Program-made: the position numbers and the translations under genes
NCBI GenBank assembly: GCA_030596225.1
Contig: JAUVKO010000002.1
Span: 1 to 29,971 of the forward strand
From: Fidelibacterota bacterium
GTDB taxonomy: Bacteria; Fidelibacterota; UBA8477; JABMPR01
Direction of reading: 5' to 3'
DNA length: 29,971 nt
The notes under the pieces: generated by a model
Database searches by the model: none
What the model was told of the DNA's origin: nothing
Seen by the model: only the letters and a program-made list of their open reading frames with translations
Part shown: piece by piece, positions 7,117 through 15,938 of the stretch
How the letters are laid out: each line of letters starts with the position of its first letter
Position numbering within the stretch: the first letter of the stretch is position 1

Positions 7117-10100
7117 GCTTAATAAACCTGTAGTCAACGACTTTACCGAGATCACGATCCGCCTGGCTTCGCCGGAAAAGATTCTACGCGAATCACGGGG
7201 TGAGATCTTTAAACCTGAAACCATCAACTACCGTACTTATAAGCCGGAAAAAGATGGTCTATTCTGTGAACGTATCTTCGGTCCTGTTAAGGATTGGGAA
7301 TGCCATTGCGGAAAATATAAACGGATCCGCTATAAAGGGATTATTTGTGACCGTTGTGGTGTGGAAGTAACCCGTAAAAAGGTTCGTCGCGAGCGCATGG
7401 GACATATTACCTTGGCTGTTCCGGTAGTACATACCTGGTATCTGCGATCTATCCCATCAACCCTGGCTCACACCTTGGGAATGACATCCAAAAATTTGGA
7501 ACGGATCATTTATTACGAGTCCTATGTAGTCATTACATCAGGTAAAGCTGATGTAAAAGCCGGTGAGATCTTGGATGAAGAAGATTTTATCGAGCTGGAT
7601 GCTATCTATGGCCCTGATGCACTCGGTGCAGATGAAGAGGATGTGTTCATCGCCAAGACGGGTGGTGAAGCAATTCTTTCTATGCTCCGTGAGCTGGAAA
7701 TTAAGAAGACCATGCTCGAGCTTAAAGAGATCGTGAAAACCACCAGGAGTCAGCAGAAAAAAGCTGATGCACTGAAACGTCTCAGAATGATCAAAGCTTT
7801 TGATACCTCTGGTAGTGATACGCCTAATCGTCCTGAATGGATGGTGTTGACCATTTTACCGGTAATTCCACCTGAACTTCGTCCTTTAGTGCCTTTGGAT
7901 GGTGGTCGTTTTGCCGCATCTGATTTGAATGATCTCTATCGTCGGGTAATTATCCGGAATAACCGCTTGCGTCAGCTCATGGAGATCAAAGCTCCAGATG
8001 TGATCCTGCGGAATGAAAAAAGAATGTTACAGGAATCTGTTGATTCACTGTTTGACAATAGTCGTAAACAGAGTGCAGTTCGATCCGGAACTCGCCGTCC
8101 CCTCAAATCTTTATCTGATATGCTATCAGGTAAACAAGGGCGTTTCCGCCAGAACCTCTTAGGTAAACGTGTTGATTACTCAGGTCGTTCTGTTATTGTT
8201 GTGGGACCTGAATTGCGATTGCATGAGTGCGGTATCCCTAAAGAAATGGCGATTGAACTATTCAAGCCGCACATTGTCTCAGAACTACTGGTCCGTGACT
8301 ATGCCAAGACACCAAAGCAGGCGAAAGTCATGGTTGAGGAAAAGGTGCCTGAGATCTATGACGTGCTAGAATATGTGGTCAAAGATCATCCGGTCATGCT
8401 AAACCGTGCACCAACCCTTCACCGCTTAGGTATTCAGGCTTTCCAACCGGTGCTCATCAATGGTCGCGCTATCCGTCTTCATCCTTTAGTATGTTCAGCT
8501 TTCAACGCTGACTTTGATGGTGACCAGATGGCTGTCCATTTGCCACTTTCACCGGAAGCCATTACTGAAGCACGTATGTTGATGTTATCTAGCCATAATA
8601 TTCTGCATCCTGCTCATGGTTCGCCAATCACAGTGCCATCTCAGGATATGGTTTTGGGCTGTTATTATTTGACCAAGCTTCGGACAGAGGCACTGGGCGA
8701 GGGGATGACCTTTAGTTCAGAAGCTGAAGCTGCCATGGCTGTCGACAATAAATATCTCGATTTCCATGCGAAGATCAATGTACGCTTGGATGGAAAGATT
8801 GTAGAAACAACAGCCGGGCGTCTCACACTGAATGGTGTGCTGCCGGAGGGCTATCCCTATGTCAATGAATTGATTACCAAAAAACGTCTTGAGACTCTCA
8901 TTAGTGATGTCATGCGATTTGCTGGTAACTACAAGACCGTGATATTTCTGGATGCTCTCAAGAAACTTGGTTTTGAATATGCCACCAAGAGTGGTACCTC
9001 TATTGGCCTGTCTGACATTCTTGTACCTGAAAAGAAAGAAGCCCTGTTGGAACGCTCTGCTAAGGAAGTAGACAAAGTAAATTCTGATCGTAAAGCAGGT
9101 TGGTTAACTGAGGGTGAACGTTATAACAAGGTTTTGGATATCTGGACTCACACTACCAACCAGGTTGCCAGCATGATGATGGATGGTTTGAGAAATAATG
9201 ATCAAGGCTTTAACTCAGTCTACATGATGGCTGATTCAGGAGCTCGTGGATCTTCAGATCAGATTAAACAGTTGGCTGGTATGCGTGGGTTGATGGCTAA
9301 ACCTCAGAAATCTTTAAAAGGTAGTCAGGGAGAGATCATTGAAACTCCTATTACCTCAAATTTCAAGGAAGGTCTATCGGTTCTGGAATATTTCATTTCG
9401 ACACACGGTGCTCGAAAAGGTCTGGCTGATACAGCTCTTAAAACAGCAGATGCCGGTTACCTCACACGTCGTTTGGTAGATGTTGCCCAGGATGTAGTGA
9501 TTCGCCTGGAAGATTGTGGAACTATCAATGGAATTGATGTTAAAGCCTTAAAACAAGGTGAAGAAATCATTGAGCCGTTGAAAGACCGGATCAAGGGTCG
9601 TGTTCTTCAGGAAGATGTTTTTGATCCTATTACTGATGAGATGATCGCGGAAGTAGGTAGTCTGGTCGATGAAAAATTGGCTCTGAAAATATCAGAATCC
9701 AATGTTGAAAAAGTCCGTATTCGGTCAGTACTGACTTGTGAGGCTGAATTCGGTGTTTGTGCTAAATGTTACGGCCGAAATATGTCAACTGCCAAGTTGG
9801 TGAATGCCGGGGAAGCAGTGGGAATTATGGCTGCTCAAGCAATTGGTGAACCCGGTACACAGCTTACCCTGCGAACTTTTCACATTGGTGGAACTGCTTC
9901 ACGCATTATTGAAGAAAGTGAAACGTCCGCCAAATATGCCGGTACCATTCGCTATTCCTCAGGCTTGAAGGTGACTGAAAAAACAGATGATCTGGGTCGT
10001 ATCGCCTTGGTTAGAAATAATTATCTAGAGATCGTTGATGCTGATAATCGGACCCTGACACGTGTCAACATCCCTTATGCAAGTATAGTAGAAGTGGAAG

Positions 10101-11377
10101 ATGGGGAGGAAGTAACTAAGGGTCAAGGTTTAGTTCGCTGGGATCCTCGTACTGATTTTATCATTGCTCAAAGTGCTGGTACTATCCGCTTCGTTGAGAT
10201 TGTAGAAGATATGACCTTTGTTGAAGAATCAGGTGAGACCGGTAAGATTGAACGGACGATCACTGATGCACGTGGTATGAGAATGACACCGCGTGTTGAG
10301 ATCATTGACGGTAATGGCGAAGTGATTGGTAAGGATATTGTGTTACCAGTTGGTGCTGTTTTGACGGTTGAAGACACTCAAAAGATCGCTGCTGGTGTGA
10401 CCTTGGCAAAATTCTCCAAGGGTAGATCAAGAACTGCAGATATCACAGGTGGTCTGCCCCGAGTTGCTGAGTTGTTTGAAGCTCGTAACCCGGCTGATCC
10501 TTCTGTAGTAACAGAAGTTGCTGGACTGGTGCGTTATGGTGATTTAAAGCGTGGTGTTCGTACCATGCTTGTTGAGACTCCTGATAATGTCAAATACGAG
10601 TATTCGATTCCTTATGGACGTCATATCATTGTATTGGATGGAGACTATGTCCAGGCTGGTGACCGGCTTTGTGAAGGACCTGTTTCACCCAAGGATATCC
10701 TCCGCATTAAAGGTGAACGTGAAGTTCAGGAATATTTGGTAAATGAGATTCAGGAAGTTTACCGTTTGCAGGGTGTGCGTATCAATGATAAGCATATTGA
10801 GACCATCGTACGCCAGATGATGCAGAAAATTCAAGTGGAGAACCCTGGTGATACTCAGTTTCTTCACCAGGATCGTGTAAATAAATTCCAGTTCCAGATT
10901 GAGAATGAAAAGGTGCTTGCTATGGTTGTTGTCGAAACCGCAGGCGAATCATCCTATTCCGAGCATCAGCTTGTAGATCGTTCTGAGATGGAAGAAACAC
11001 TCGCTGAATTAAAAGCAAGCAAGGGCGTTCTCCCTGAATATCGGGATGCTGAGCCTGCTACTCATACGCCGCTGCTGTTAGGAATCACCAGAGCATCTCT
11101 GAATACCGAGAGTGTCTTCTCTGCAGCCTCATTCCAGGAGACAACCCGGGTGCTGACCAATGCTGCCATTAATGCCAAGACAGATACCCTGCGAGGCTTA
11201 AAGGAAAATATCATTGTTGGTCGCCTGATTCCAGCTGGTACCGGATTACCAAAGTATGGTAAAATTAAGGCGGAAGGCCCTGCTAATGAGATTGCAGAAC
11301 AGGTACTGGAAGTGAAGAAACAAAGAGAAGAAGCAAAGGTTTTTGCCAGGAATAATCCTGAGCCGGAAAGTGAATAA
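7115..11377 (+). CDS. rpoC: DNA-directed RNA polymerase subunit beta'
   Basis: Carries the catalytic Mg ion of RNA polymerase. The 1420-residue protein begins at TTG 7115, seven bases after GGGAG. Landmarks: N-terminal zinc ribbon with C63, C65, C78 and C81; the rudder/lid region with RFRQNLLGKRVDYSGRSVI; catalytic NADFDGD at 464-470; bridge helix around STHGARKGLADTALKTA; second zinc site C801, C875, C882 and C885; trigger-loop region GEPGTQLTLRTFHIGG. Between K729-P730 and I741 there are ten residues where E. coli has three, as I remember it. The C-terminus is acidic (NNPEPESE). The stop is followed by a 60-base spacer with a promoter for the str genes. Confidence 0.99.
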   Translation: MLNKPVVNDFTEITIRLASPEKILRESRGEIFKPETINYRTYKPEKDGLFCERIFGPVKDWECHCGKYKRIRYKGIICDRCGVEVTRKKVRRERMGHITLAVPVVHTWYLRSIPSTLAHTLGMTSKNLERIIYYESYVVITSGKADVKAGEILDEEDFIELDAIYGPDALGADEEDVFIAKTGGEAILSMLRELEIKKTMLELKEIVKTTRSQQKKADALKRLRMIKAFDTSGSDTPNRPEWMVLTILPVIPPELRPLVPLDGGRFAASDLNDLYRRVIIRNNRLRQLMEIKAPDVILRNEKRMLQESVDSLFDNSRKQSAVRSGTRRPLKSLSDMLSGKQGRFRQNLLGKRVDYSGRSVIVVGPELRLHECGIPKEMAIELFKPHIVSELLVRDYAKTPKQAKVMVEEKVPEIYDVLEYVVKDHPVMLNRAPTLHRLGIQAFQPVLINGRAIRLHPLVCSAFNADFDGDQMAVHLPLSPEAITEARMLMLSSHNILHPAHGSPITVPSQDMVLGCYYLTKLRTEALGEGMTFSSEAEAAMAVDNKYLDFHAKINVRLDGKIVETTAGRLTLNGVLPEGYPYVNELITKKRLETLISDVMRFAGNYKTVIFLDALKKLGFEYATKSGTSIGLSDILVPEKKEALLERSAKEVDKVNSDRKAGWLTEGERYNKVLDIWTHTTNQVASMMMDGLRNNDQGFNSVYMMADSGARGSSDQIKQLAGMRGLMAKPQKSLKGSQGEIIETPITSNFKEGLSVLEYFISTHGARKGLADTALKTADAGYLTRRLVDVAQDVVIRLEDCGTINGIDVKALKQGEEIIEPLKDRIKGRVLQEDVFDPITDEMIAEVGSLVDEKLALKISESNVEKVRIRSVLTCEAEFGVCAKCYGRNMSTAKLVNAGEAVGIMAAQAIGEPGTQLTLRTFHIGGTASRIIEESETSAKYAGTIRYSSGLKVTEKTDDLGRIALVRNNYLEIVDADNRTLTRVNIPYASIVEVEDGEEVTKGQGLVRWDPRTDFIIAQSAGTIRFVEIVEDMTFVEESGETGKIERTITDARGMRMTPRVEIIDGNGEVIGKDIVLPVGAVLTVEDTQKIAAGVTLAKFSKGRSRTADITGGLPRVAELFEARNPADPSVVTEVAGLVRYGDLKRGVRTMLVETPDNVKYEYSIPYGRHIIVLDGDYVQAGDRLCEGPVSPKDILRIKGEREVQEYLVNEIQEVYRLQGVRINDKHIETIVRQMMQKIQVENPGDTQFLHQDRVNKFQFQIENEKVLAMVVVETAGESSYSEHQLVDRSEMEETLAELKASKGVLPEYRDAEPATHTPLLLGITRASLNTESVFSAASFQETTRVLTNAAINAKTDTLRGLKENIIVGRLIPAGTGLPKYGKIKAEGPANEIAEQVLEVKKQREEAKVFARNNPEPESE

Positions 11378-11378
11378 A

Positions 11379-11401
11379 TGACCTTGACTGCTCAGGGGTC
11401 A
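11379..11401 (+). promoter_or_regulatory. Hairpin/dyad overlapping the -35 region of the rpsL promoter
   Basis: TGACCTTGA (11379-11387) pairs with TCAGGGGTCA (11392-11401) around loop CTGC, with one G-U pair and one bulged G. It begins one base after the rpoC stop. No T tract follows directly (the run of T starts about 18 bases later), so it is not a standard intrinsic terminator. As DNA it is a dyad covering the -35 element and could be an operator; as RNA it could protect the rpoC 3' end. Confidence 0.5.
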
Positions 11402-11412
11402 GAAATTATACT
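11384..11412 (+). promoter_or_regulatory. Near-consensus sigma-70 promoter for rpsL-rpsG-fusA-tuf
   Basis: The -35 box TTGACT (11384-11389) and -10 box TATACT (11407-11412) each match the consensus at five of six positions and are separated by exactly 17 bases. Transcription would start near 11419, leaving a leader of about 19 bases that carries AAGGAG five bases before the rpsL ATG. It lies between rpoC and rpsL, where the str operon promoter is expected, and is the best promoter I found in the window. Confidence 0.8.
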
Positions 11413-11437
11413 GTGCGGCTTTTTAAAAGGAGATTAA

Positions 11438-11812
11438 ATGCCGACGATAAATCAATTGGTGCGTAAGGGTCGTAAGAGCCTTGTTAAGAAGAAAAAAGCA
11501 CCAGCACTGAAAGCATGTCCTCAAAAACGAGGCGTGTGTACAAGAGTTTATACCACTACCCCGAAAAAGCCTAACTCGGCTCTTCGGAAGGTAGCTCGTG
11601 TCCGTTTAGCTAACGGGATTGAGGTAACTGCTTACATCCCAGGAGAGGGTCACAATTTGCAGGAGCACTCCATCGTTTTGATTGAGGGTGGTCGTGTAAA
11701 GGATTTGCCGGGTGTTCGTTATCATATTATTCGTGGTACATTGGATACTGCCGGTGTTGAAAACCGGAGAACAAGTCGTTCACGCTATGGCGCTAAACGA
11801 CCTAAATCATAA
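11438..11812 (+). CDS. rpsL: Ribosomal protein S12
   Basis: Decoding-centre protein of the small subunit. The 124-residue product has the conserved TTPKKPNSALRKVARVRL (from residue 40) and GGRVKDLPGVRYH. K43 and K88 (K42 and K87 in mature E. coli numbering) are the streptomycin-sensitive residues, and D89 is the position that is methylthiolated in E. coli. AAGGAG at 11427-11432 lies five bases before the ATG. It is the first gene after the internal promoter and leads the order rpsL-rpsG-fusA-tuf. Confidence 0.99.
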   Translation: MPTINQLVRKGRKSLVKKKKAPALKACPQKRGVCTRVYTTTPKKPNSALRKVARVRLANGIEVTAYIPGEGHNLQEHSIVLIEGGRVKDLPGVRYHIIRGTLDTAGVENRRTSRSRYGAKRPKS

Positions 11813-11823
11813 GAATTTGACTG

Positions 11824-12288
11824 ATGCGTAGACGTAGACCAGAAAAAAGAAGTATTTTACCCGATCCCGTACATAATGATGTGGGTGTTGCTCGTTTTAT
11901 CAACTATCTGATGGAACGCGGTAAAAAGGGTTTAAGTGAAAAGATCCTTTATGGCGCTTTTAATATTATTGAACAGAAAACCAAGAGCGACCCTTTAGAG
12001 CTTTTTAAGAAAGCAATTGAGAATGTCGCTCCCGTTGTTGAAGTAAAATCCAAGCGAGTCGGTGGGGCAACTTATCAAGTTCCTATTGAAGTTCGCACCA
12101 ATCGTCGACAAGCTTTGGCTTATCGCTGGATAATTACTTTCGCTAAAAAGCGTTCTCAGAAAACAATGTCAGAAAAATTAGCTGCTGAACTTATTGGTGC
12201 TGCCAATAATGAAGGTGGTGCTATTAAAAAACGTGAAGATACTCACCGCATGGCTGAGGCAAATAAAGCCTTCGCTCATTTTAGGTAA
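11824..12288 (+). CDS. rpsG: Ribosomal protein S7
   Basis: Primary assembly protein of the 30S head that binds the 3' domain of 16S rRNA and lines the E site. The 154-residue protein starts with the basic MRRRRPEKR and contains the conserved NVAPVVEVKSKRVGGATYQVP and RRQALAYRWI segments. The spacer to rpsL is 11 bases and lacks a clear SD, so translation is probably coupled to S12. In E. coli S7 is the repressor of the str operon; the spacer here is too short to hold the same leader structure. Confidence 0.98.
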   Translation: MRRRRPEKRSILPDPVHNDVGVARFINYLMERGKKGLSEKILYGAFNIIEQKTKSDPLELFKKAIENVAPVVEVKSKRVGGATYQVPIEVRTNRRQALAYRWIITFAKKRSQKTMSEKLAAELIGAANNEGGAIKKREDTHRMAEANKAFAHFR

Positions 12289-12291
12289 ACT

Positions 12292-14364
12292 GTGAAGAAA
12301 ACAGATCTAAAAAATGTTCGAAACATTGGCATCATGGCTCATATTGATGCTGGTAAAACGACAACTACTGAGCGTATTCTTTACTATACTGGACGTACTC
12401 ATCGTATTGGTGAAGTGCATGATGGTGCAGCTACTATGGATTGGATGGAACAGGAGCGGGAAAGGGGTATTACAATTACCTCCGCTGCCACAACAGCCTT
12501 CTGGAATGAACATCGTATCAATATTATCGATACCCCGGGGCACGTTGACTTCACCGTAGAGGTTGAACGTAGTTTACGTGTACTTGATGGAGCAGTTGCC
12601 TTGTTTTGCGCTGTAGGTGGTGTCGAGCCTCAGAGTGAAACGGTATGGCGTCAAGCTGATAAATATGGTGTTCCTCGTATTGCTTTTGTCAATAAGATGG
12701 ACAGGGTAGGCGCTGACTTCTATAACGTACTTGAGATGATCAAGAAACGCCTGGGTGCCAACCCGGTCCCCATCGTTTTGCCGATCGGGGCAGGTGATAT
12801 GTTCACAGGTCTCATCGACCTGCTTTCCATGCAAGCAATTCTCTACAATGACAGCTCCTTGGGAGCTCATTTTGAATATAGTGATATCCCTAAAGATATG
12901 CTTGAGAAAGCTGAAGAATTTCGCCACAACCTGATTGAAGAAGTGGCCAGTTATGATGATTCTTTACTGGAAAAATACCTTGAGGGTGAAGAGTTAGACC
13001 CAGAGGAAATTCGCGCCGCTATTCGTGCCGCAACTCTCGATGGGTCAATGATTCCGACTATGGTCGGATCAGCTTTCAAGAATAAAGGTGTCCAACGTCT
13101 ATTGGATGCAATTATTGATTACTTGCCTTCCCCGCTTGATCTTCCGCCTGTTGAAGGCCATGATATTGATGATAGTGATAAAATCATAAAACGAAGTGCG
13201 GATGACGCTGAACCATTTGCTGCTTTAGCTTTTAAGATCATGACTGATCCCTATGTAGGTAAGCTGACTTTTTTCAGAGTTTACTCTGGATCGGTTAAGA
13301 CGGGTGACTCGGTTCTTAATTCCATTAGTGGAAAGAAAGAGCGTGTTGGTCGTTTGATGGTCATGCATTCTATTAAACGGGAAGAGCGTGATGAGATTTA
13401 TGCCGGTGAGATTGCAGCTGCAATTGGCCTGCGTAACACTCGCACCGGTGATACCCTGTGTGCTCAAAAACACCCACTGGTGTTGGAGTCAATGGACTTT
13501 CCGGAGCCGGTTATCTCGGTAGCTATTGAGCCGGAATCAAAAGCTGATAATGATGCTTTAACTGTTGCCATGGCTAAGCTGGCTGAAGAGGATCCTACCT
13601 TCTTAGTTAATGTAGACCACGAAACAGGTCAGACAATCATCCGTGGTATGGGTGAACTTCACCTTGAGATTATTGTGGATCGTCTGCTACGTGAATTCAA
13701 AGTTAATGCTCGCGTAGGTACACCACAGGTTGCTTATGTGGAGACTATCAGTAAAAAAGTTGAACAAAATACAAAATTCTCTCGCCAGACTGGTGGTAAA
13801 GGACAGTATGGTCATGTTATGATCCGTATTGAGCCCAATGAGTCTGGTAAAGGGTATCATTTTGAGAATAAAATTGTCGGTGGTGCGATTCCACGTGAAT
13901 ACATACCGGCTGTTGATAAAGGCATCCAAGGTGCTCTAAAGAATGGTGTGCTTGCCGGTTATCCGCTCATGGATGTTCGTGTAGAACTCTATGATGGTAG
14001 CTACCACGATGTTGATTCTTCAGAAATGGCTTTCAAGATCGCAGGATCAATGGCCATTCAGGCTGCTTGTAAAAAAGCAGATCCAAAACTGATGGAGCCC
14101 ATGATGGCTGTTGAGGTTGTGGTTCCTGAGGAATATTTGGGTGATGTGATGGGTGATATATCCTCCCGTCGTGGTAAGGTGCAAGGTATGATGTCTCGTA
14201 AAGATGCCCAGGTAGTGAACGCATTTGTTCCGCTATCTGAGATGTTTGGATATGCAACGGATCTCCGTTCTTTAACCCAGGGTCGTGCTGTGTTTAGTAT
14301 GCAGTTTGATCACTATGGGTTAGTTCCCAATAGCATCGCTGAAAAAGTTTTCGATAAATCTTAA
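12292..14364 (+). CDS. fusA: Elongation factor G
   Basis: GTPase that drives tRNA-mRNA translocation and, with RRF, ribosome recycling. The 690-residue protein starts at GTG 12292, three bases after rpsG, with only a weak AGGT upstream. G motifs: AHIDAGKT (16-23), DTPGH (80-84, with the catalytic H84) and NKMD (134-137). The switch I segment EQERERGITI is intact. Domain IV has SRQTGGKGQYGHV and the C-terminus has MFGYATDLRSLTQGRA. Length and motifs fit the main housekeeping EF-G. It is followed by tuf after 33 bases. Confidence 0.98.
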   Translation: MKKTDLKNVRNIGIMAHIDAGKTTTTERILYYTGRTHRIGEVHDGAATMDWMEQERERGITITSAATTAFWNEHRINIIDTPGHVDFTVEVERSLRVLDGAVALFCAVGGVEPQSETVWRQADKYGVPRIAFVNKMDRVGADFYNVLEMIKKRLGANPVPIVLPIGAGDMFTGLIDLLSMQAILYNDSSLGAHFEYSDIPKDMLEKAEEFRHNLIEEVASYDDSLLEKYLEGEELDPEEIRAAIRAATLDGSMIPTMVGSAFKNKGVQRLLDAIIDYLPSPLDLPPVEGHDIDDSDKIIKRSADDAEPFAALAFKIMTDPYVGKLTFFRVYSGSVKTGDSVLNSISGKKERVGRLMVMHSIKREERDEIYAGEIAAAIGLRNTRTGDTLCAQKHPLVLESMDFPEPVISVAIEPESKADNDALTVAMAKLAEEDPTFLVNVDHETGQTIIRGMGELHLEIIVDRLLREFKVNARVGTPQVAYVETISKKVEQNTKFSRQTGGKGQYGHVMIRIEPNESGKGYHFENKIVGGAIPREYIPAVDKGIQGALKNGVLAGYPLMDVRVELYDGSYHDVDSSEMAFKIAGSMAIQAACKKADPKLMEPMMAVEVVVPEEYLGDVMGDISSRRGKVQGMMSRKDAQVVNAFVPLSEMFGYATDLRSLTQGRAVFSMQFDHYGLVPNSIAEKVFDKS

Positions 14365-14397
14365 AGACTCAGAAGAGAATTCTGGAGGAATTAGAAG

Positions 14398-15591
14398 ATG
14401 GCAAAGCAAAAATTTGAACGTACCAAGCCTCACGTGAACGTCGGAACGATCGGTCACGTTGATCATGGTAAAACCACATTAACCGCAGCAATCACTCAGG
14501 TGTTGGCTGCAAAAGGATTATGTGAAGTTCGTTCATTTGACAGTATTGATAACGCCCCTGAAGAGCGGGAGCGTGGCATCACGATCGCTACAGCACACGT
14601 AGAGTATGAGACAGAGAAACGTCACTATGCCCATGTGGATTGTCCCGGTCACGCTGACTACATTAAGAATATGATCACCGGAGCCGCCCAGATGGACGGA
14701 GCTATCCTGGTAGTATCCGCAGCTGATGGAGCTATGCCTCAGACCCGTGAGCATGTATTGCTTGCCCGTCAGGTAAACGTGCCTTCCATGGTTGTATATA
14801 TGAATAAGGTTGATCAGGTTGATGACGAAGAGTTATTGGACCTGGTTGAGATGGAACTGCGTGAGCTTCTGGATGAATACGATTTTCCAGGTGATGACAC
14901 CCCGATCATTCGTGGATCAGCTTTAGAAGCATTGAGTAACCTTGAAGATGATGCTAAGACAGCATCGATCATGGAGCTCATGGATGCAGTTGATAATTTT
15001 ATCCCTGAACCAGAGCGTGATGTTGACCGTCCCTTCCTGATGCCTGTTGAGGATGTATTCTCAATTACGGGTCGTGGAACAGTTGGAACCGGTCGTATTG
15101 AGCGTGGTGTGGTTAAGGTCGGTGAAGAGATCGAGATCATTGGTATCACTAATGAAAGTAAGAAGACTACTGTAACCGGTGTCGAGATGTTCCGTAAGCT
15201 GCTTGATAGTGGCATGGCCGGAGACAATGTTGGTCTATTGCTGCGTGGTGTTGATAAAGAGTGGTTGCGTCGCGGTATGGTATGTATCAAACCCGGCAGT
15301 GTAACTCCTCACACGAAGTTCAAGGCTAAGATCTATATCCTGAAGAAGGAAGAGGGTGGACGTCATACCCCATTCTTCCAGGGCTATCGTCCTCAGTTCT
15401 ATTTTAGAACGACAGATGTAACCGGTGTTGCCACTCTACCTGAGGGTACTGAGATGGTTATGCCTGGAGATAATGTAAACTTAACGATCGAGTTAATACA
15501 GCCCATCGCCATGGAGCAGGAGCTGCGTTTCGCTATTCGCGAAGGTGGTCATACTGTGGGTGCTGGAGTTGTTACTGAGATCATTGAATAA
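14398..15591 (+). CDS. tuf: Elongation factor Tu (complete second tuf copy)
   Basis: GTPase that carries aminoacyl-tRNA to the A site. The 397-residue protein has G1 GHVDHGKT (19-26), switch I with ERERGITI, G3 DCPGH (81-85, catalytic H85) and G4 NKVD (136-139), then beta-barrel domains 2 and 3. Q125 and the alanine in LRFAIREGG keep the kirromycin-sensitive state of E. coli. GGAGG at 14384-14388 is nine bases before the ATG. The last 119 bases are identical to the partial copy at the left edge. Position after fusA is the classic tufA place. Confidence 0.99.
   Translation: MAKQKFERTKPHVNVGTIGHVDHGKTTLTAAITQVLAAKGLCEVRSFDSIDNAPEERERGITIATAHVEYETEKRHYAHVDCPGHADYIKNMITGAAQMDGAILVVSAADGAMPQTREHVLLARQVNVPSMVVYMNKVDQVDDEELLDLVEMELRELLDEYDFPGDDTPIIRGSALEALSNLEDDAKTASIMELMDAVDNFIPEPERDVDRPFLMPVEDVFSITGRGTVGTGRIERGVVKVGEEIEIIGITNESKKTTVTGVEMFRKLLDSGMAGDNVGLLLRGVDKEWLRRGMVCIKPGSVTPHTKFKAKIYILKKEEGGRHTPFFQGYRPQFYFRTTDVTGVATLPEGTEMVMPGDNVNLTIELIQPIAMEQELRFAIREGGHTVGAGVVTEIIE
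15473..15591 (+). repeat. Second copy of the 119-base tuf repeat
   Basis: Identical to bases 1-119, ending precisely with the tuf stop codon. The sequence after each copy is unrelated (rpmG spacer versus rpsJ spacer). Confidence 0.97.
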
Positions 15592-15628
15592 TAAATAACG
15601 TAATTTAAGCTATTAAGAGGAATCCAGA

Positions 15629-15937
15629 ATGCCGTCACAGACAATTAGAATTAGTCTCAAGGCATATGATCATAACCTGCTGGATAAATCCACGGCAAGA
15701 ATCGTTCAAACCGCTAAGTCCACTGGGGCTGTTATTGCGGGGCCGATTCCGCTGCCCACGAAGCGTTCTATCGTGACGGTATTGCGGTCCCCCCATGTGA
15801 ATAAAAAATCACGTGAACAGTTTCAAACAAAGATTCATAAGCGTTTGGTCGATATACACAACTCGTCTGCAAAGACGGTTGATGCCTTGATGAAGTTGGA
15901 TTTACCCGCTGGTGTTGACATTGAGATTAAGGTGTAA
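15629..15937 (+). CDS. rpsJ: Ribosomal protein S10 (NusE)
   Basis: Small-subunit head protein that also acts as NusE in antitermination and contacts the NusG KOW domain, linking ribosome and polymerase. The 102-residue product begins MPSQTIRISLKAYDHNLLD and includes the conserved GPIPLPTKRSIVTVLRSPHVNK loop region in its middle. AAGAGG at 15615-15620 is eight bases before the ATG. It heads the S10 cluster and follows tuf after 37 bases, with no convincing promoter in the spacer, so it may be read from the upstream str promoter. Confidence 0.98.
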   Translation: MPSQTIRISLKAYDHNLLDKSTARIVQTAKSTGAVIAGPIPLPTKRSIVTVLRSPHVNKKSREQFQTKIHKRLVDIHNSSAKTVDALMKLDLPAGVDIEIKV

Positions 15938-15938
15938 C

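Noticed and set aside
11379..11425. Intrinsic terminator after rpoC
   Set aside because: The hairpin is real, but the nearest T run is about 18 bases beyond its end, so it lacks the adjoining U tract.
14814..15290. 158-codon open frame on the minus strand inside tuf
   Set aside because: Fully antisense to EF-Tu; composition rich in Ser, Arg and Pro is typical of the reverse strand of a Gly/Asp/Glu-rich gene.
15579..15591. Histidine in the GGHTVGAGVV end of EF-Tu in place of the arginine of E. coli
   Set aside because: Possibly a lineage trait; I cannot tell how common it is without an alignment, and no antibiotic-resistance meaning is clear.
15569..15597. Possible promoter before rpsJ (TTGTTA, 17 bases, TAAATA)
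   Set aside because: Only four and three of six positions match, and the spacer is AT-rich enough for this to occur by chance. Kept only as a weak possibility.
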